NCBI GenBank assembly: GCA_041178545.1
Contig: JBEGVB010000144.1
Coordinates: 1 to 20,219, forward strand
Direction of reading: 5' to 3'
DNA: 20,219 bases
Source of the DNA: JBEATZ01 sp041178545
Lineage (GTDB): Bacteria; Planctomycetota; UBA1135; UBA2386
A program made the translations under genes and the position numbers. A model generated the notes under the pieces. It worked only from the letters and a program-made list of their open reading frames with translations, was not told the origin of the DNA and did not search any database. Each line of letters begins with the position of its first letter. Position 1 is the stretch's first letter. Positions 7,107-14,466 of this stretch are shown here, piece after piece.

Positions 7107-8369
7107 TCAGTTCGGGGCGGGAGCTGCGCCGGGGCCGCGCGCCTCGACTCCGTGCTTCAGGAACATTGCCTCCATGTGGTCGAGCACCTTGCGCACGTAG
7201 GCCCGCTTCTCGGGGTAGGGCACGGCGTGGAAGCTGCGCTTGAACCCGTAGATCAGCAGGTCCTTGAGCTCGCGGGGCGCGAGGGCAAAGGTCGTGACGG
7301 CCTTGTGCACCTCGTCGGTCATGGTGGTGCGGGACACGAGTCGGTTGTCGGTGCAGAGCGTGACCGAGCAACGGTTCTTGCGCATCAGGTGGAACGGGTG
7401 CCGTTCGAGACGATCCCGCAGCTCGGGCAGCGTCTGCTGGTTCGAGGTGAGACACACCTCCAGCGTGACCCTCCGGTCGGCCACGTAGCGCACCAGTTCG
7501 TCGACGTACGCCCTCTTGTCCGTGATCGAGCGGTCGCGGATGTGCCGCGTGCTGAACAGCCACGTGCCGTGGCCGATGCGGTCGGCATGGCAGTCCGTGA
7601 TCGCCTGGAAGATGGACTCGGGGCCGTAGTCCTCGCCCGCATGCACCGTCTTGCCGAGGAAGTGCTCGTGAGCGAGCTGGTAGGCGGCCTGGTGGTCCTT
7701 GGCCGGGAACCCACGCTCCTGCCCGGCGAGGTCGAACCCCACCACCGGCAGCCCGTCGCCCGCAGCCCGCACTGCGGCGCGGGCAAGTTCGAGCGAAGCG
7801 AGTGAGTAGACCTCGCTCGTGGGCGCATGCGGCATCACCTCGAAGAACGCACGGTAGTGCTGGCTGAACTGCGGCAGGAAGAAGCGCAGTGCGCACACGA
7901 TGATGCCGGCAGCGAAGGGAGGGACCTTGCCGGACCGGCACAGCGGGTCGCGGTTGATCTCCTTGGTGGCGCGCTCGATGCCGCGCGCCACGGCAGCGAG
8001 CACGTCGCGGATGCCCAGCGAGGCACTGACGTGCAGCTGCGGCGCGAACCGGATCTCCGCGTAGAACACGTTCTCCCTGCGGCAGTCGATGCACAGCTCG
8101 TAGGCGACACGCTCGAGCGACTCTGCGTCCTGCAGGCACGCCACCGTGAACTCGAACCCCTTGAGGTACTCGGGAAGGTTGCGGTAGACGCGCTTGAAGA
8201 CCGTGTCCAGCAACCCCTCGGGGGTGCGGCTGGGCAGCGCGACACCTCGCGCTCCCGCGAGTTCGACCAGGGTCTCGAGCCGGAGGCTCCCGTCGAGGTG
8301 CAGGTGCAGGTCGGACTTCGGCAGGTCTGCGACCAGTTCACGCGTGAGCAGGGGATCGGGACGCGGCAT
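7107..8369 (-). CDS. add: Adenosine deaminase
   Basis: A 420-residue zinc hydrolase that converts adenosine (or a related aminated purine) to inosine and ammonia in purine salvage. All key elements are present: HLHLDGSLR with metal ligands His22 and His24, YAEIRFAPQLH at 103-113, GFDLAGQE at 211-218, HAGED with zinc-binding His243 and catalytic Glu246, RIGHG at 264-268, the LTSN segment at 307-310, and CTDNRLVS at 339-346 with the metal-binding Asp341. The TDNRLVS variant is typical of many bacterial members. I chose the ATG at 8369 because the residues just after it begin the conserved domain; a longer in-frame start at 8489 would overlap the divergent gene and adds unlike sequence. It is slightly long for the family, with a Pro/Ala-rich tail. 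A TTGCCC/CATGAT promoter abuts the start codon. Confidence 0.93.
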   Translation of the reverse strand: MPRPDPLLTRELVADLPKSDLHLHLDGSLRLETLVELAGARGVALPSRTPEGLLDTVFKRVYRNLPEYLKGFEFTVACLQDAESLERVAYELCIDCRRENVFYAEIRFAPQLHVSASLGIRDVLAAVARGIERATKEINRDPLCRSGKVPPFAAGIIVCALRFFLPQFSQHYRAFFEVMPHAPTSEVYSLASLELARAAVRAAGDGLPVVGFDLAGQERGFPAKDHQAAYQLAHEHFLGKTVHAGEDYGPESIFQAITDCHADRIGHGTWLFSTRHIRDRSITDKRAYVDELVRYVADRRVTLEVCLTSNQQTLPELRDRLERHPFHLMRKNRCSVTLCTDNRLVSRTTMTDEVHKAVTTFALAPRELKDLLIYGFKRSFHAVPYPEKRAYVRKVLDHMEAMFLKHGVEARGPGAAPAPN

Positions 8370-8375
8370 GGCCCG

Positions 8376-8404
8376 ATCATGTTGGCACGGTCGCGGGCGG
8401 GCAA
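8376..8404 (-). promoter_or_regulatory. Putative leaderless promoter of add
   Basis: On the minus strand: TTGCCC (8404-8399), a 17-nt spacer, CATGAT (8381-8376), then 6 nt to the ATG at 8369. Transcription would start at or next to the start codon. Confidence 0.45.
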
Positions 8405-8407
8405 GCT

Positions 8408-8425
8408 CGCAGCGGTTGCGCTGCG
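8408..8425. promoter_or_regulatory. Perfect 7-bp inverted repeat in the divergent add/kinase-methyltransferase promoter region
   Basis: CGCAGCG (8408-8414), loop GTTG, CGCTGCG (8419-8425). It lies just upstream of the add -35 element and about 35 nt upstream of the box of the divergent gene, a fitting place for an operator; nothing shows which regulator would bind. Confidence 0.3.
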
Positions 8426-8459
8426 GCAGGAGAACGGTGCGGCAGAGGCCCTCGGGCAC

Positions 8460-8465
8460 TAACGT
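8460..8465 (+). promoter_or_regulatory. Candidate leaderless -10 box of the kinase-methyltransferase gene
   Basis: TAACGT lies 6 nt before the ATG at 8472, with no Shine-Dalgarno site between them. The same hexamer is found before the EamA gene. No clear -35 element. Confidence 0.4.
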
Positions 8466-8471
8466 GGCCCC

Positions 8472-9827
8472 ATGACCGGCGAGTGGCACTGGCTCGAGGC
8501 GACGGCAGCGGAGCGGGCGGCGGTGCCCACGCTGGCGTCACTGCTCGCGCTGCCGCGCGAGTCCGCCGCGCCACCCAACCGCCTGCGCCGGGTGCACCGG
8601 CTGCGCGTGGGCGACACGACCTGCTACCTCAAGGAGTTCCACGGCACACAGTGGAAGAACCGCCTGCGCAACCGGTTCACGTCGCCCGGGGCACACAACG
8701 ACGCCCAGCGCGAGGCCCTGGTCACCGTCGAGCTGCGCAGTGCCGGGGTGCGCACGCCGAGACCGCTGGGCTGGGGCGAGTCGGGTGGCAGGCAGTACTA
8801 CCTCTGTGCCGAGCTGGAGGGCGATCCGGTCTCCCGGCTGGTCGGTGCCGCCGTGCCACCGGGAGCAGCGCGTACCCTCGCGCGCTTCGCGGGCAACCTC
8901 TTCGCCCAGGGTTTCGCCCTGCCCGACCTCTCGCCCGAGCACGTGTACGCGCGCAGCGGTGCAGACGGGGCCCTGGACCTCGGCGTGCTGGACCTGCACA
9001 ACGGCACCACGCGCACGCGCACCTGCGACCGGCGCGCGCTGCAGCGCATGCTGCGGCGATGGTTGCCGCTCGCGGCAACGGTGGGGCGAACCACCTCGCT
9101 ACGGTTCGCGTGGCGGGTCTGCACTGGCGCAGGGCTCCACGGCGCAGGTGCAAGGAACCTGCTCGCGGGCCTGCCCGTGCCGGCGGACGGCAGCCAGTAC
9201 GAGCGGCCCGGCAAGAGCTCTGCCTACGCGTCGCGCAACCCGTCGCGCACGCGCCGTGAGCTGGAACTCCTGGGAGCCGTCTGGCCGGGTGTCCAAGGGG
9301 AGTCCGTGCTCGACGTTCCCTGCGGCGCCGGCAGGCTGTTGCCGTTCCTGCGGCAGCGCGGCGCGACGGTGCTCTGGGCGGATGCGTCCCACGCGATGCT
9401 CGCCACGGCCCGGGAACGTGCCGGGGACCCTGCGGTGCCCGCTGTCCGCGCCAACGCCGTCGCACTGCCGTTCGCCGACGGGGCCGTGGACGGGATCGTG
9501 ATGTTCCGGTTCCTCCACCACCTGCCTCCCCAGGTCGCGCGCACCGCGCTGGCAGAGGCTGCGCGGGTTGCCCGCCGCCACGTGACCGTGAGCTTCTTCC
9601 ACCCCTGCTCGGTGCACGGGATCGTCCGGGGGCTCCGCGCGGCATCCCTTCGCGGTGACGTCGGTCGCCATGCCGTCTCCCTCGGCAGGTTGCGTGGGTG
9701 GATGGAGCAGTGTGGGTACGAGTTGCATGCGGTGCGCGCACAGCTGCCGCTGGTGCGCGACTTCTGGGTGGCATCGTTCGTCCGCCAGCCGGGTGGTGCA
9801 GGACCGCTCAGCCGAGCAGGACGGTGA
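8472..9827 (+). CDS. Fusion of a WaaP/Kdo-kinase-like lipopolysaccharide kinase with a class I SAM methyltransferase
   Basis: The 451-residue protein has two domains. Residues 1-205 resemble the WaaP/InaA/Kdo kinase family: CYLKEF with the ATP-binding Lys54, an acidic helix around 81-88, the catalytic segment ALPDLSPEHVYA with Asp152 and a His in the Asn position (as in WaaP), and VLDLHNG at 172-178 replacing the DFG motif, again as in WaaP. The usual His before the catalytic Asp is absent. Residues 240-437 are a Rossmann methyltransferase: VLDVPCGAGRLLPF (motif I, 279-292), the acidic turn WADASHAML, ALPFADGAVDGIVMFRFLHHL (331-351), and a closing FWVASFVRQ strand. The two activities could modify the same lipid A-core or another envelope glycan, acting at the inner face of the membrane; this is inference. 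The stop overlaps the end of the convergent EamA gene by 20 nt. Confidence 0.82.
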   Translation: MTGEWHWLEATAAERAAVPTLASLLALPRESAAPPNRLRRVHRLRVGDTTCYLKEFHGTQWKNRLRNRFTSPGAHNDAQREALVTVELRSAGVRTPRPLGWGESGGRQYYLCAELEGDPVSRLVGAAVPPGAARTLARFAGNLFAQGFALPDLSPEHVYARSGADGALDLGVLDLHNGTTRTRTCDRRALQRMLRRWLPLAATVGRTTSLRFAWRVCTGAGLHGAGARNLLAGLPVPADGSQYERPGKSSAYASRNPSRTRRELELLGAVWPGVQGESVLDVPCGAGRLLPFLRQRGATVLWADASHAMLATARERAGDPAVPAVRANAVALPFADGAVDGIVMFRFLHHLPPQVARTALAEAARVARRHVTVSFFHPCSVHGIVRGLRAASLRGDVGRHAVSLGRLRGWMEQCGYELHAVRAQLPLVRDFWVASFVRQPGGAGPLSRAGR

Positions 9828-10710
9828 GGATCCCGGCGAGGACGAGCACGATCGCGGGCAACTGGCGGAAGACGCCGCCCTCGCGCAGCACGAAGTGGCT
9901 GTAGCAGGCAGCCACCACCAGCTCGACCTGCCCGAGCGCCTTGACATAGGCAACGAGAGCGAGCGAGTAGGCCCAGAACCAGCACAGGCTGCAAGCTGCC
10001 GAGGCGGCCCCGAAGCGCACACATTCACCGAGACGGCCGCGCAACGCGGCAAACGCGCCGCGCTCGCGCCACAGCAACCATGCCGTGAGGACCGCCGCCT
10101 GCATCCACGCTGCGTGCACGAGCGCGTGGACGGCAGCCTGCAGGTGGCGTGACTCGCCAGCACCGTTTGCTGCGAGGAAACACTCGCATGCCTGCTTGAG
10201 GCAGAAGCTGGCGAGGGCCACCCCGAGGCCGGAACCGAGCGCCAGCCATGCACCCCGCTCCAACCGCAGCACGTGGTGCAGGGCGGCACCGGGACGCGCC
10301 GCGTTCAGCGCCACTGCACCGGCCGCGCACATGCCGATCCCCAACCAGCCGCTCGCGCTGGGAAACTCGGCAAAGAGCAGCACGCCGAGCAGCGGAGCCA
10401 TGGCGACCTCGAGCTTGTGCAACACGACCGTCCGCTGGAACGGCAGGTGCCGCAGGGCAGCCACGAAGCAGAGGTGGGCGGTCGTCTGGGTGGCGGCGCA
10501 GGCAGCAGTCCAGCCCCAGAACGAGGCGTCGAGGGCGGGCCAGCCCCAGACGAGCGCGAACACGCACAACAGGGTCGCGGTGAAGGGGAGGTTGAAGGTG
10601 AACCTCGCCCATGCGTTCAACGCGTGGGGCACGTTGCGGCCGAGCCGCTGCGCGAGTGCGTTGCGCAGCACCTGCAGCGTGCCGGCAGCGAGGGCAAGGA
10701 CGATCCACAC
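9808..10710 (-). CDS. EamA/DMT-superfamily transporter
   Basis: About 300 residues, almost entirely hydrophobic, with roughly ten membrane helices in two five-helix halves, the layout of EamA (drug/metabolite transporter) permeases. Recognisable features are the ALAQRLGRNVPHALN loop after helix 1, FVAALRHLPFQRTVVLHKLE around residue 85-105 (the helix 3-4 region), and YVKALGQVELVVAACYSHF in the matching position of the second half. The substrate cannot be read from the sequence. I prefer GTG 10710 to the in-frame GTG 10719 because a TAACGT box ends 7 nt before 10710, and the upstream codon would lie inside that box. It is convergent with the kinase-methyltransferase gene, overlapping it by 20 nt at the stops. 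Confidence 0.82.
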   Translation of the reverse strand: MWIVLALAAGTLQVLRNALAQRLGRNVPHALNAWARFTFNLPFTATLLCVFALVWGWPALDASFWGWTAACAATQTTAHLCFVAALRHLPFQRTVVLHKLEVAMAPLLGVLLFAEFPSASGWLGIGMCAAGAVALNAARPGAALHHVLRLERGAWLALGSGLGVALASFCLKQACECFLAANGAGESRHLQAAVHALVHAAWMQAAVLTAWLLWRERGAFAALRGRLGECVRFGAASAACSLCWFWAYSLALVAYVKALGQVELVVAACYSHFVLREGGVFRQLPAIVLVLAGILTVLLG

Positions 10711-10717
10711 GGGTTGC

Positions 10718-10723
10718 ACGTTA
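10718..10723 (-). promoter_or_regulatory. Candidate leaderless -10 box of the EamA gene
   Basis: TAACGT on the minus strand, followed by 7 nt and GTG 10710. It overlaps the alternative GTG at 10719, which argues against that start. Confidence 0.4.
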
Positions 10724-10760
10724 CGGGAAGCGGTCTGAGGGGACAGTTCGGCCTTCGGCC

Positions 10761-10789
10761 TTGCCCACGGTGGACCGAGACCCGATGAT
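10761..10789 (+). promoter_or_regulatory. Putative promoter of the phosphonate/phosphate-type ABC operon
   Basis: TTGCCC (10761-10766), a 17-nt spacer and GATGAT (10784-10789). The -35 and spacing equal those proposed for add. Transcription would start near 10796, giving a leader of about 250 nt before the lipoprotein gene. The 10750-11043 stretch holds almost no TA steps, so other -10 candidates are lacking. Confidence 0.4.
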
Positions 10790-10827
10790 CCTCACCTCAT
10801 GCAGCCCGGATCGCACCACGACCGACT

Positions 10828-10917
10828 GCCTCTGCGAAGGAGGCGCCGTTGAACCGCGCGCCCCGCCCGGCCGTGTGCCAGGGCTTCGCAACCGGGATGC
10901 CGGACGACGGCAGCCCC
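10828..10917 (+). ncRNA. Structured leader RNA resembling an S-adenosylhomocysteine (SAH) riboswitch
   Basis: Four nested pairings can be read: P1, TGCGAAG (10833-10839) with CTTCGCA (10884-10890), 7 bp perfect; P2, CGCGCG (10855-10860) with CGTGTG (10872-10877), with G-U pairs; P3, CCGG-GATG-CCGG (10892-10903); P4, GGCGCCGTT (10842-10850) with 10906-10915, nine pairs with one bulged A, forming a pseudoknot across P1. A TGCCAGG segment (10876-10882) comes just before the 3' strand of P1, and ACGGC lies in the 3' strand of P4, both as I remember them from the SAH aptamer. A competing hairpin (10828-10832 with 10840-10844) would hold the P1 strand in its loop. The spacing in the core is longer than in the known aptamer, and the downstream genes are not those usually controlled by SAH. 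It could be chance pairing in GC-rich DNA or a new motif. Confidence 0.35.
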
Positions 10918-10946
10918 AGCGCAGGCGCGCTGACGCCGCGCTCTTC

Positions 10947-10977
10947 CGGGTCCTGCCGTCCTGCTGTGCAGGACCCG
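10947..10977 (+). promoter_or_regulatory. Strong 10-bp leader hairpin
   Basis: CGGGTCCTGC (10947-10956) and GCAGGACCCG (10968-10977) are perfect reverse complements with an 11-nt loop. The hairpin lies 30 nt after the pseudoknot candidate and about 65 nt before the start codon. There is no U-tract after it, so Rho-independent termination is doubtful; it may be part of an expression platform. Confidence 0.45.
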
Positions 10978-11004
10978 CGCCCAGCTTCCTTCGCATCCGA
11001 TGCC

Positions 11005-11020
11005 GCATCGGCGGCGATGC
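11005..11020 (+). promoter_or_regulatory. Hairpin close to the start of the binding-lipoprotein gene
   Basis: GCATCG (11005-11010), loop GCGG, CGATGC (11015-11020). It covers the alternative in-frame ATG at 11017 and ends 23 nt before the preferred ATG at 11044. A neighbouring copy of the arm (GATGC near 11000) offers alternative pairing. Confidence 0.35.
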
Positions 11021-11043
11021 GTTTCCCTGTCCTGGACCGCAAC

Positions 11044-11958
11044 ATGAAGCACGCCCTGCGACTGTTCCCCCTGCTCGGCCTCCTGGCCGCATGCACTTCC
11101 GACTCTCCCGCGCCCAGCCCTGCCGCAGCCCCCACCGTGGTCCGCCTGGGTGCGATCCCCGACTTCAACAAGGGCAAGCTCGACGAGACCGCGAAGCTCC
11201 TCTGCGAGCACCTGACGAAGCAGACCGGCATCGAGGTGCGCTACGTCCCCTCCAGTGACTACACGGCCTGCGTGAACGGCCTGGTGGCGAACAAGCTCGA
11301 CCTGGTGTGGTTCGGCGGCGTGACCTCGGTCGAGGCCGATGCTGCCGCTGGCGGCGATGCGGTGTTCCTGGCCACCCGCGACATCGACCTCAAGTTCAAG
11401 ACCTACTTCATCGCCAGCAAGAAGGCTGTCGAGAGCGGCAAGCTGACCCCGATGGGCTCGCTGGAGGAACTGACGGCACGGGCGAAGGACGTCACCTTCA
11501 CCTTCGGCGACAAGAAGTCGACCTCCGGGCACATCATGCCGCGCCACTTCCTGACGCTTGCAGGCATCGATGCAGAGAAGGACTTCGCGAGCCCGGCCTC
11601 CTACCGACCGAGCGGTGGCCACGCTGCCACGCTGCAGGCGGTCGTCAACGGCGAGGTCGACCTGGGTGCACTCAACTTCACCTACTACGACAAGGCAAAG
11701 CCCGAGGAGAAGGCTGCGGCACCGCTGGTGTTCACCACCCCGGACTACGTGGACTACTGCTGGGTCGCCCACAAGCGACTGGGCGACGCGACCCTCGCCA
11801 AGCTGAAGGGCGCACTGCTGGCCCTCGACCCCGCGCAGGCCGAGGACAAGAAGGTGCTGGACGCATGGAGCGCCGGTCGCTTCCTGGCCGCGGACTCGAA
11901 GGACTGGGACGGGATCCGCTCGGTGCTGAAGGCCCTGCCGAAGGACTTCCTCAAGTAG
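11044..11958 (+). CDS. phnD: Phosphonate/phosphite/phosphate-type ABC substrate-binding lipoprotein (PhnD family)
   Basis: A 304-residue protein with a lipoprotein signal peptide: Arg, a hydrophobic core and the lipobox LAAC with Cys17, so it is anchored on the outer side of a membrane. The mature part shows the PhnD fold signature: VRLGAIPDF, DLVWFGGVTSVEA (86-98), FKTYFIASKK (118-127), the oxyanion-binding KSTSGHIMPRHF (158-169) with the Ser/Thr cluster typical for phosphonate, phosphite or phosphate binding, and SGGHAATLQAVVNGEVDLGAL (190-210). The chosen ATG at 11044 gives a clean signal peptide; the ATG at 11017 would add nine residues. It opens the operon, with the ATPase starting 4 nt after its stop. 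No C-P lyase or phosphite oxidation gene is in view, so the substrate is open. The symbol marks the family, not proven phosphonate use. Confidence 0.9.
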   Translation: MKHALRLFPLLGLLAACTSDSPAPSPAAAPTVVRLGAIPDFNKGKLDETAKLLCEHLTKQTGIEVRYVPSSDYTACVNGLVANKLDLVWFGGVTSVEADAAAGGDAVFLATRDIDLKFKTYFIASKKAVESGKLTPMGSLEELTARAKDVTFTFGDKKSTSGHIMPRHFLTLAGIDAEKDFASPASYRPSGGHAATLQAVVNGEVDLGALNFTYYDKAKPEEKAAAPLVFTTPDYVDYCWVAHKRLGDATLAKLKGALLALDPAQAEDKKVLDAWSAGRFLAADSKDWDGIRSVLKALPKDFLK

Positions 11959-11962
11959 TCCC

Positions 11963-12769
11963 GTGCCGGAACCCGTGGCCAGCACCCAGATTGCCTTCCG
12001 ATCCGTCTCCCGACGGGTCGAGGGGCGCGACCTGCTCGCAGGGATCGACCTCGACATCGCCGCCGGCGAGAAGGTCGCCCTGATCGGCCCGTCCGGTGCC
12101 GGCAAGACCACCCTGCTGCGCATGTGTGCGGGGATCCTCTGGCCCACGAGCGGTTCGGTGCACGTCCTCGGGCTGGAGACCGGCACGTTGCAGGGCCGGC
12201 GCCTGTGCCAGCTCCGACGTCAGGTCGGCTTCCTCCACCAGAGCGACAACCTCATCCCCGGCCTGCGCGTGGTGCACAACGTGCTGATGGGCAGGCTCGG
12301 CAGTTGGTCGTCGTTCCGCGCCTTGCTCTCCCTGCTGTGGCCGCGGGACCTCGGTGCGGTGAAGTCCGTGCTCGACCGCGTCGAGATGGGCAACCGGATG
12401 TGGTCCCTGCCCGGAGAGCTCTCCGGTGGTGAGCAGCAGCGCGTGGCCATCGCCAGGTTGCTGCTCCAGCAGCCGAGGGTCGTCCTCGCGGACGAACCGG
12501 TGAGTTCCCTCGACATCCGGCTCGGCAGGGAAGTCGTGAGGATGCTGCTGCAGTTCGCGTCGGAGAACCACTCGACGTTGTTGGTGAGCCTGCACACGCT
12601 CGACCTCCTGCGCGAGGGATTCGACCGGGTCATCGCACTGCGCGAGGGCCGCGTCGTGTGGCAGGGCAGGCCTTCCGCACTGGGGCGAGAGGACCTGCGC
12701 GCCGTCTACGGCGCCGAGTACCGCGCCCTGCACCTCGACGAAGTCGTGCTCGACGGGAACCGCGCGTGA
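11963..12769 (+). CDS. phnC: Phosphonate/phosphate-type ABC transporter ATP-binding protein (PhnC family)
   Basis: A 268-residue ABC ATPase that powers import through the adjacent permease. Motifs in order: Walker A GPSGAGKTT (43-51), Q-loop in VGFLHQSDN, the signature LSGGEQQR, Walker B VVLADEP, D-loop SSLD and switch His in SLHTLD. The QSDNLIPGLRVVHNVLMGRLG stretch is typical of the PhnC branch. The GTG start at 11963 is 4 nt after the lipoprotein stop; the stop TGA overlaps the GTG of the permease gene (GTGA), so the three genes are translated as a unit. No missing residue is seen. Confidence 0.92.
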   Translation: MPEPVASTQIAFRSVSRRVEGRDLLAGIDLDIAAGEKVALIGPSGAGKTTLLRMCAGILWPTSGSVHVLGLETGTLQGRRLCQLRRQVGFLHQSDNLIPGLRVVHNVLMGRLGSWSSFRALLSLLWPRDLGAVKSVLDRVEMGNRMWSLPGELSGGEQQRVAIARLLLQQPRVVLADEPVSSLDIRLGREVVRMLLQFASENHSTLLVSLHTLDLLREGFDRVIALREGRVVWQGRPSALGREDLRAVYGAEYRALHLDEVVLDGNRA

Positions 12770-14466
12770 GCGCGGGCCTCGGACGTCCTGCCGGCCCCTA
12801 CCTCGCCGCAGGAGCACTGGCCGTGCTGGTCCTCGTCGCCTGCGCCGTCCTCCCGTGGAACCTCGAGGTGTTCTCGAGTGGCGCCACCTTCGCGGAGGCC
12901 GTCGAGAGGATGGGGCGCCACCTCGGCTCGTTCACGAGCCCCGACCTCGGCGCGCCGATGCTGGCCCGATGTGCGCGCCTCGCCGTCGAGACGCTTGCCG
13001 TCGCACTGCTCGGCACCGGCCTCGGCCTGTTGCTGGCGTACCCGCTGGCCATGGGCGCATGCAGGTCGCTCGTGGTCGGCGAGGACCCCTCACGGGGGCT
13101 GCACCGCGTGGCGCTCACGGCGGTCGCAGAGGGTTTCCGGCTGTTGCTGGACGTGCTGCGGGGCGTGCCCGACTTCGCGTGGGCACTGCTGGTGGCAAAC
13201 GTGCTGGGGCCCAACGCAGTCACCGGTGTGGTGGCGGTCGGCATCAGCATCAGCGGCATCTTCGGCAAGGTCCTCAGCGAGCAGTGGGACAACGTCGACC
13301 CCGCGCGGTGGTCCGCCCTGCGCAGTACGGGTGCATCGCGGCTCGAGATCTTCCTGTACGGCATCCAGCCGCTGTCGGCACGGCAGATGCTCTCGTTCGT
13401 CCTCATGCGCACCGAGTGCGCGGTGCGCAATGCATCGGTGATCGGTGTCGTGGGCGGCGGCGGCCTCGGTGCCGGTCTCTGGGACGAGTACACCGACGGC
13501 AGCTGGGACCGTGTGGCGACGGTCCTGCTGACGATGCTCGCGGTGACCGCTGCTGCCGACATCGCAGCCAACCTGCTCCGCAACCAGCTGCGCGTCGACC
13601 CCAACCACCCCCGCCGCGCACGCAACGAGTCGGTGCGGACCACCACGCTGAGGCGGACGCTCGGGCTCGGCGTGGCCACGACGCTGCTCGCGGGCAGCAT
13701 CTGGGCCCTGTGGGAACCCCTCGAGATCGTGTGGGGGGAACTCGCGACCACCGAGTGGTCCTTTGCCGCCCGCTACGCGAAGGCCATGTTCACCCCGGAC
13801 CTCGGGCTGGACCTGTTGGCCTCGGCCGCCACCGCATCGGTCGTCCCGCTCGCCATCGGCCTCGTCGCCACGGTTGCCGCGACCCTGCTTGCAGCATGCC
13901 TTGCACTCCCTGCATCCCGCGCCTTCCAGCTCGACGCGCACCGGTTCACCGGCGAGCGCGCTGGGCCCTGCACTCGTCTCGCACGGTGGAGCATGGTCGT
14001 GACGGCGCGAGGCCTTGCACTCGTGATGCGCGGCGTTCCGGAGGTCGCATGGGTCGTCGTGCTCTCGGTGTTCTTCCGCCAGGGGGTGACGCCATGCGTG
14101 CTCGCGGTGGCACTCCACAGTGCAGGGGTGCTGCAGCGCGTGTTCACGGAGACCGTGGACAACCTCTCCTACCGCGGCCTGGAGCGGATCGGCGGTGCAT
14201 GCAGGCCCGGCATCTACCTCTACGGTGCACTGCCTGCCGCGCTGCCGGACTGGCGGACCTATGCGTTCTTCCAGTTCGAGGTCAACGTTCGCATGGGCGT
14301 CGTGCTCGGCTGGGTCGGCGCCGGCGGGCTCGGCGACAAGTTCGACTCCAACCTGAAGTGGGTGCAGCTCCCCCAGGCTGCGACCTACCTTTGGGCCATG
14401 GTCGCGCTGACCGTGGTCATCGACCGGACTGCGCGAAGGCTGCAGTTGCAGCGTCGCCGGTGCTGA
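12766..14466 (+). CDS. phnE: Fused tandem PhnE-type ABC permease
   Basis: The 566-residue protein is about twice the usual PhnE length (near 260-280) and contains two permease units. In unit 1, RGVPDFAWALLVANVL (132-147), then EQWDNVDPARWSALRSTGAS (172-191, the EAA-loop contact with the ATPase), then ASVIGVVGGGGLG (223-235). In unit 2 the same elements recur: RGVPEVAWVVVLSVFF (422-437), ETVDNLSYRGLERIGGA (462-478), GVVLGWVGAGGLG (511-523). Each half has its own membrane helices, with a linker around 275-300. One chain could thus replace the permease dimer and pair with a PhnC dimer. The GTG start overlaps the stop of the ATPase gene. The stop TGA directly abuts the stop of the convergent DUF4388 gene. 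Confidence 0.9.
   Translation: MSAGLGRPAGPYLAAGALAVLVLVACAVLPWNLEVFSSGATFAEAVERMGRHLGSFTSPDLGAPMLARCARLAVETLAVALLGTGLGLLLAYPLAMGACRSLVVGEDPSRGLHRVALTAVAEGFRLLLDVLRGVPDFAWALLVANVLGPNAVTGVVAVGISISGIFGKVLSEQWDNVDPARWSALRSTGASRLEIFLYGIQPLSARQMLSFVLMRTECAVRNASVIGVVGGGGLGAGLWDEYTDGSWDRVATVLLTMLAVTAAADIAANLLRNQLRVDPNHPRRARNESVRTTTLRRTLGLGVATTLLAGSIWALWEPLEIVWGELATTEWSFAARYAKAMFTPDLGLDLLASAATASVVPLAIGLVATVAATLLAACLALPASRAFQLDAHRFTGERAGPCTRLARWSMVVTARGLALVMRGVPEVAWVVVLSVFFRQGVTPCVLAVALHSAGVLQRVFTETVDNLSYRGLERIGGACRPGIYLYGALPAALPDWRTYAFFQFEVNVRMGVVLGWVGAGGLGDKFDSNLKWVQLPQAATYLWAMVALTVVIDRTARRLQLQRRRC

Noticed and set aside
6961..8139. N-terminal extension of the GH172-like frame by almost 400 codons
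   Set aside because: The extension is a shadow of adenosine deaminase in another frame; the signal peptide marks the true start near 6960.
11044..14466. Proof of phosphonate catabolism
   Set aside because: Only the importer is present; no C-P lyase, phosphonatase or phosphite dehydrogenase gene is in the window, and PhnD-type systems also import phosphate and phosphite.
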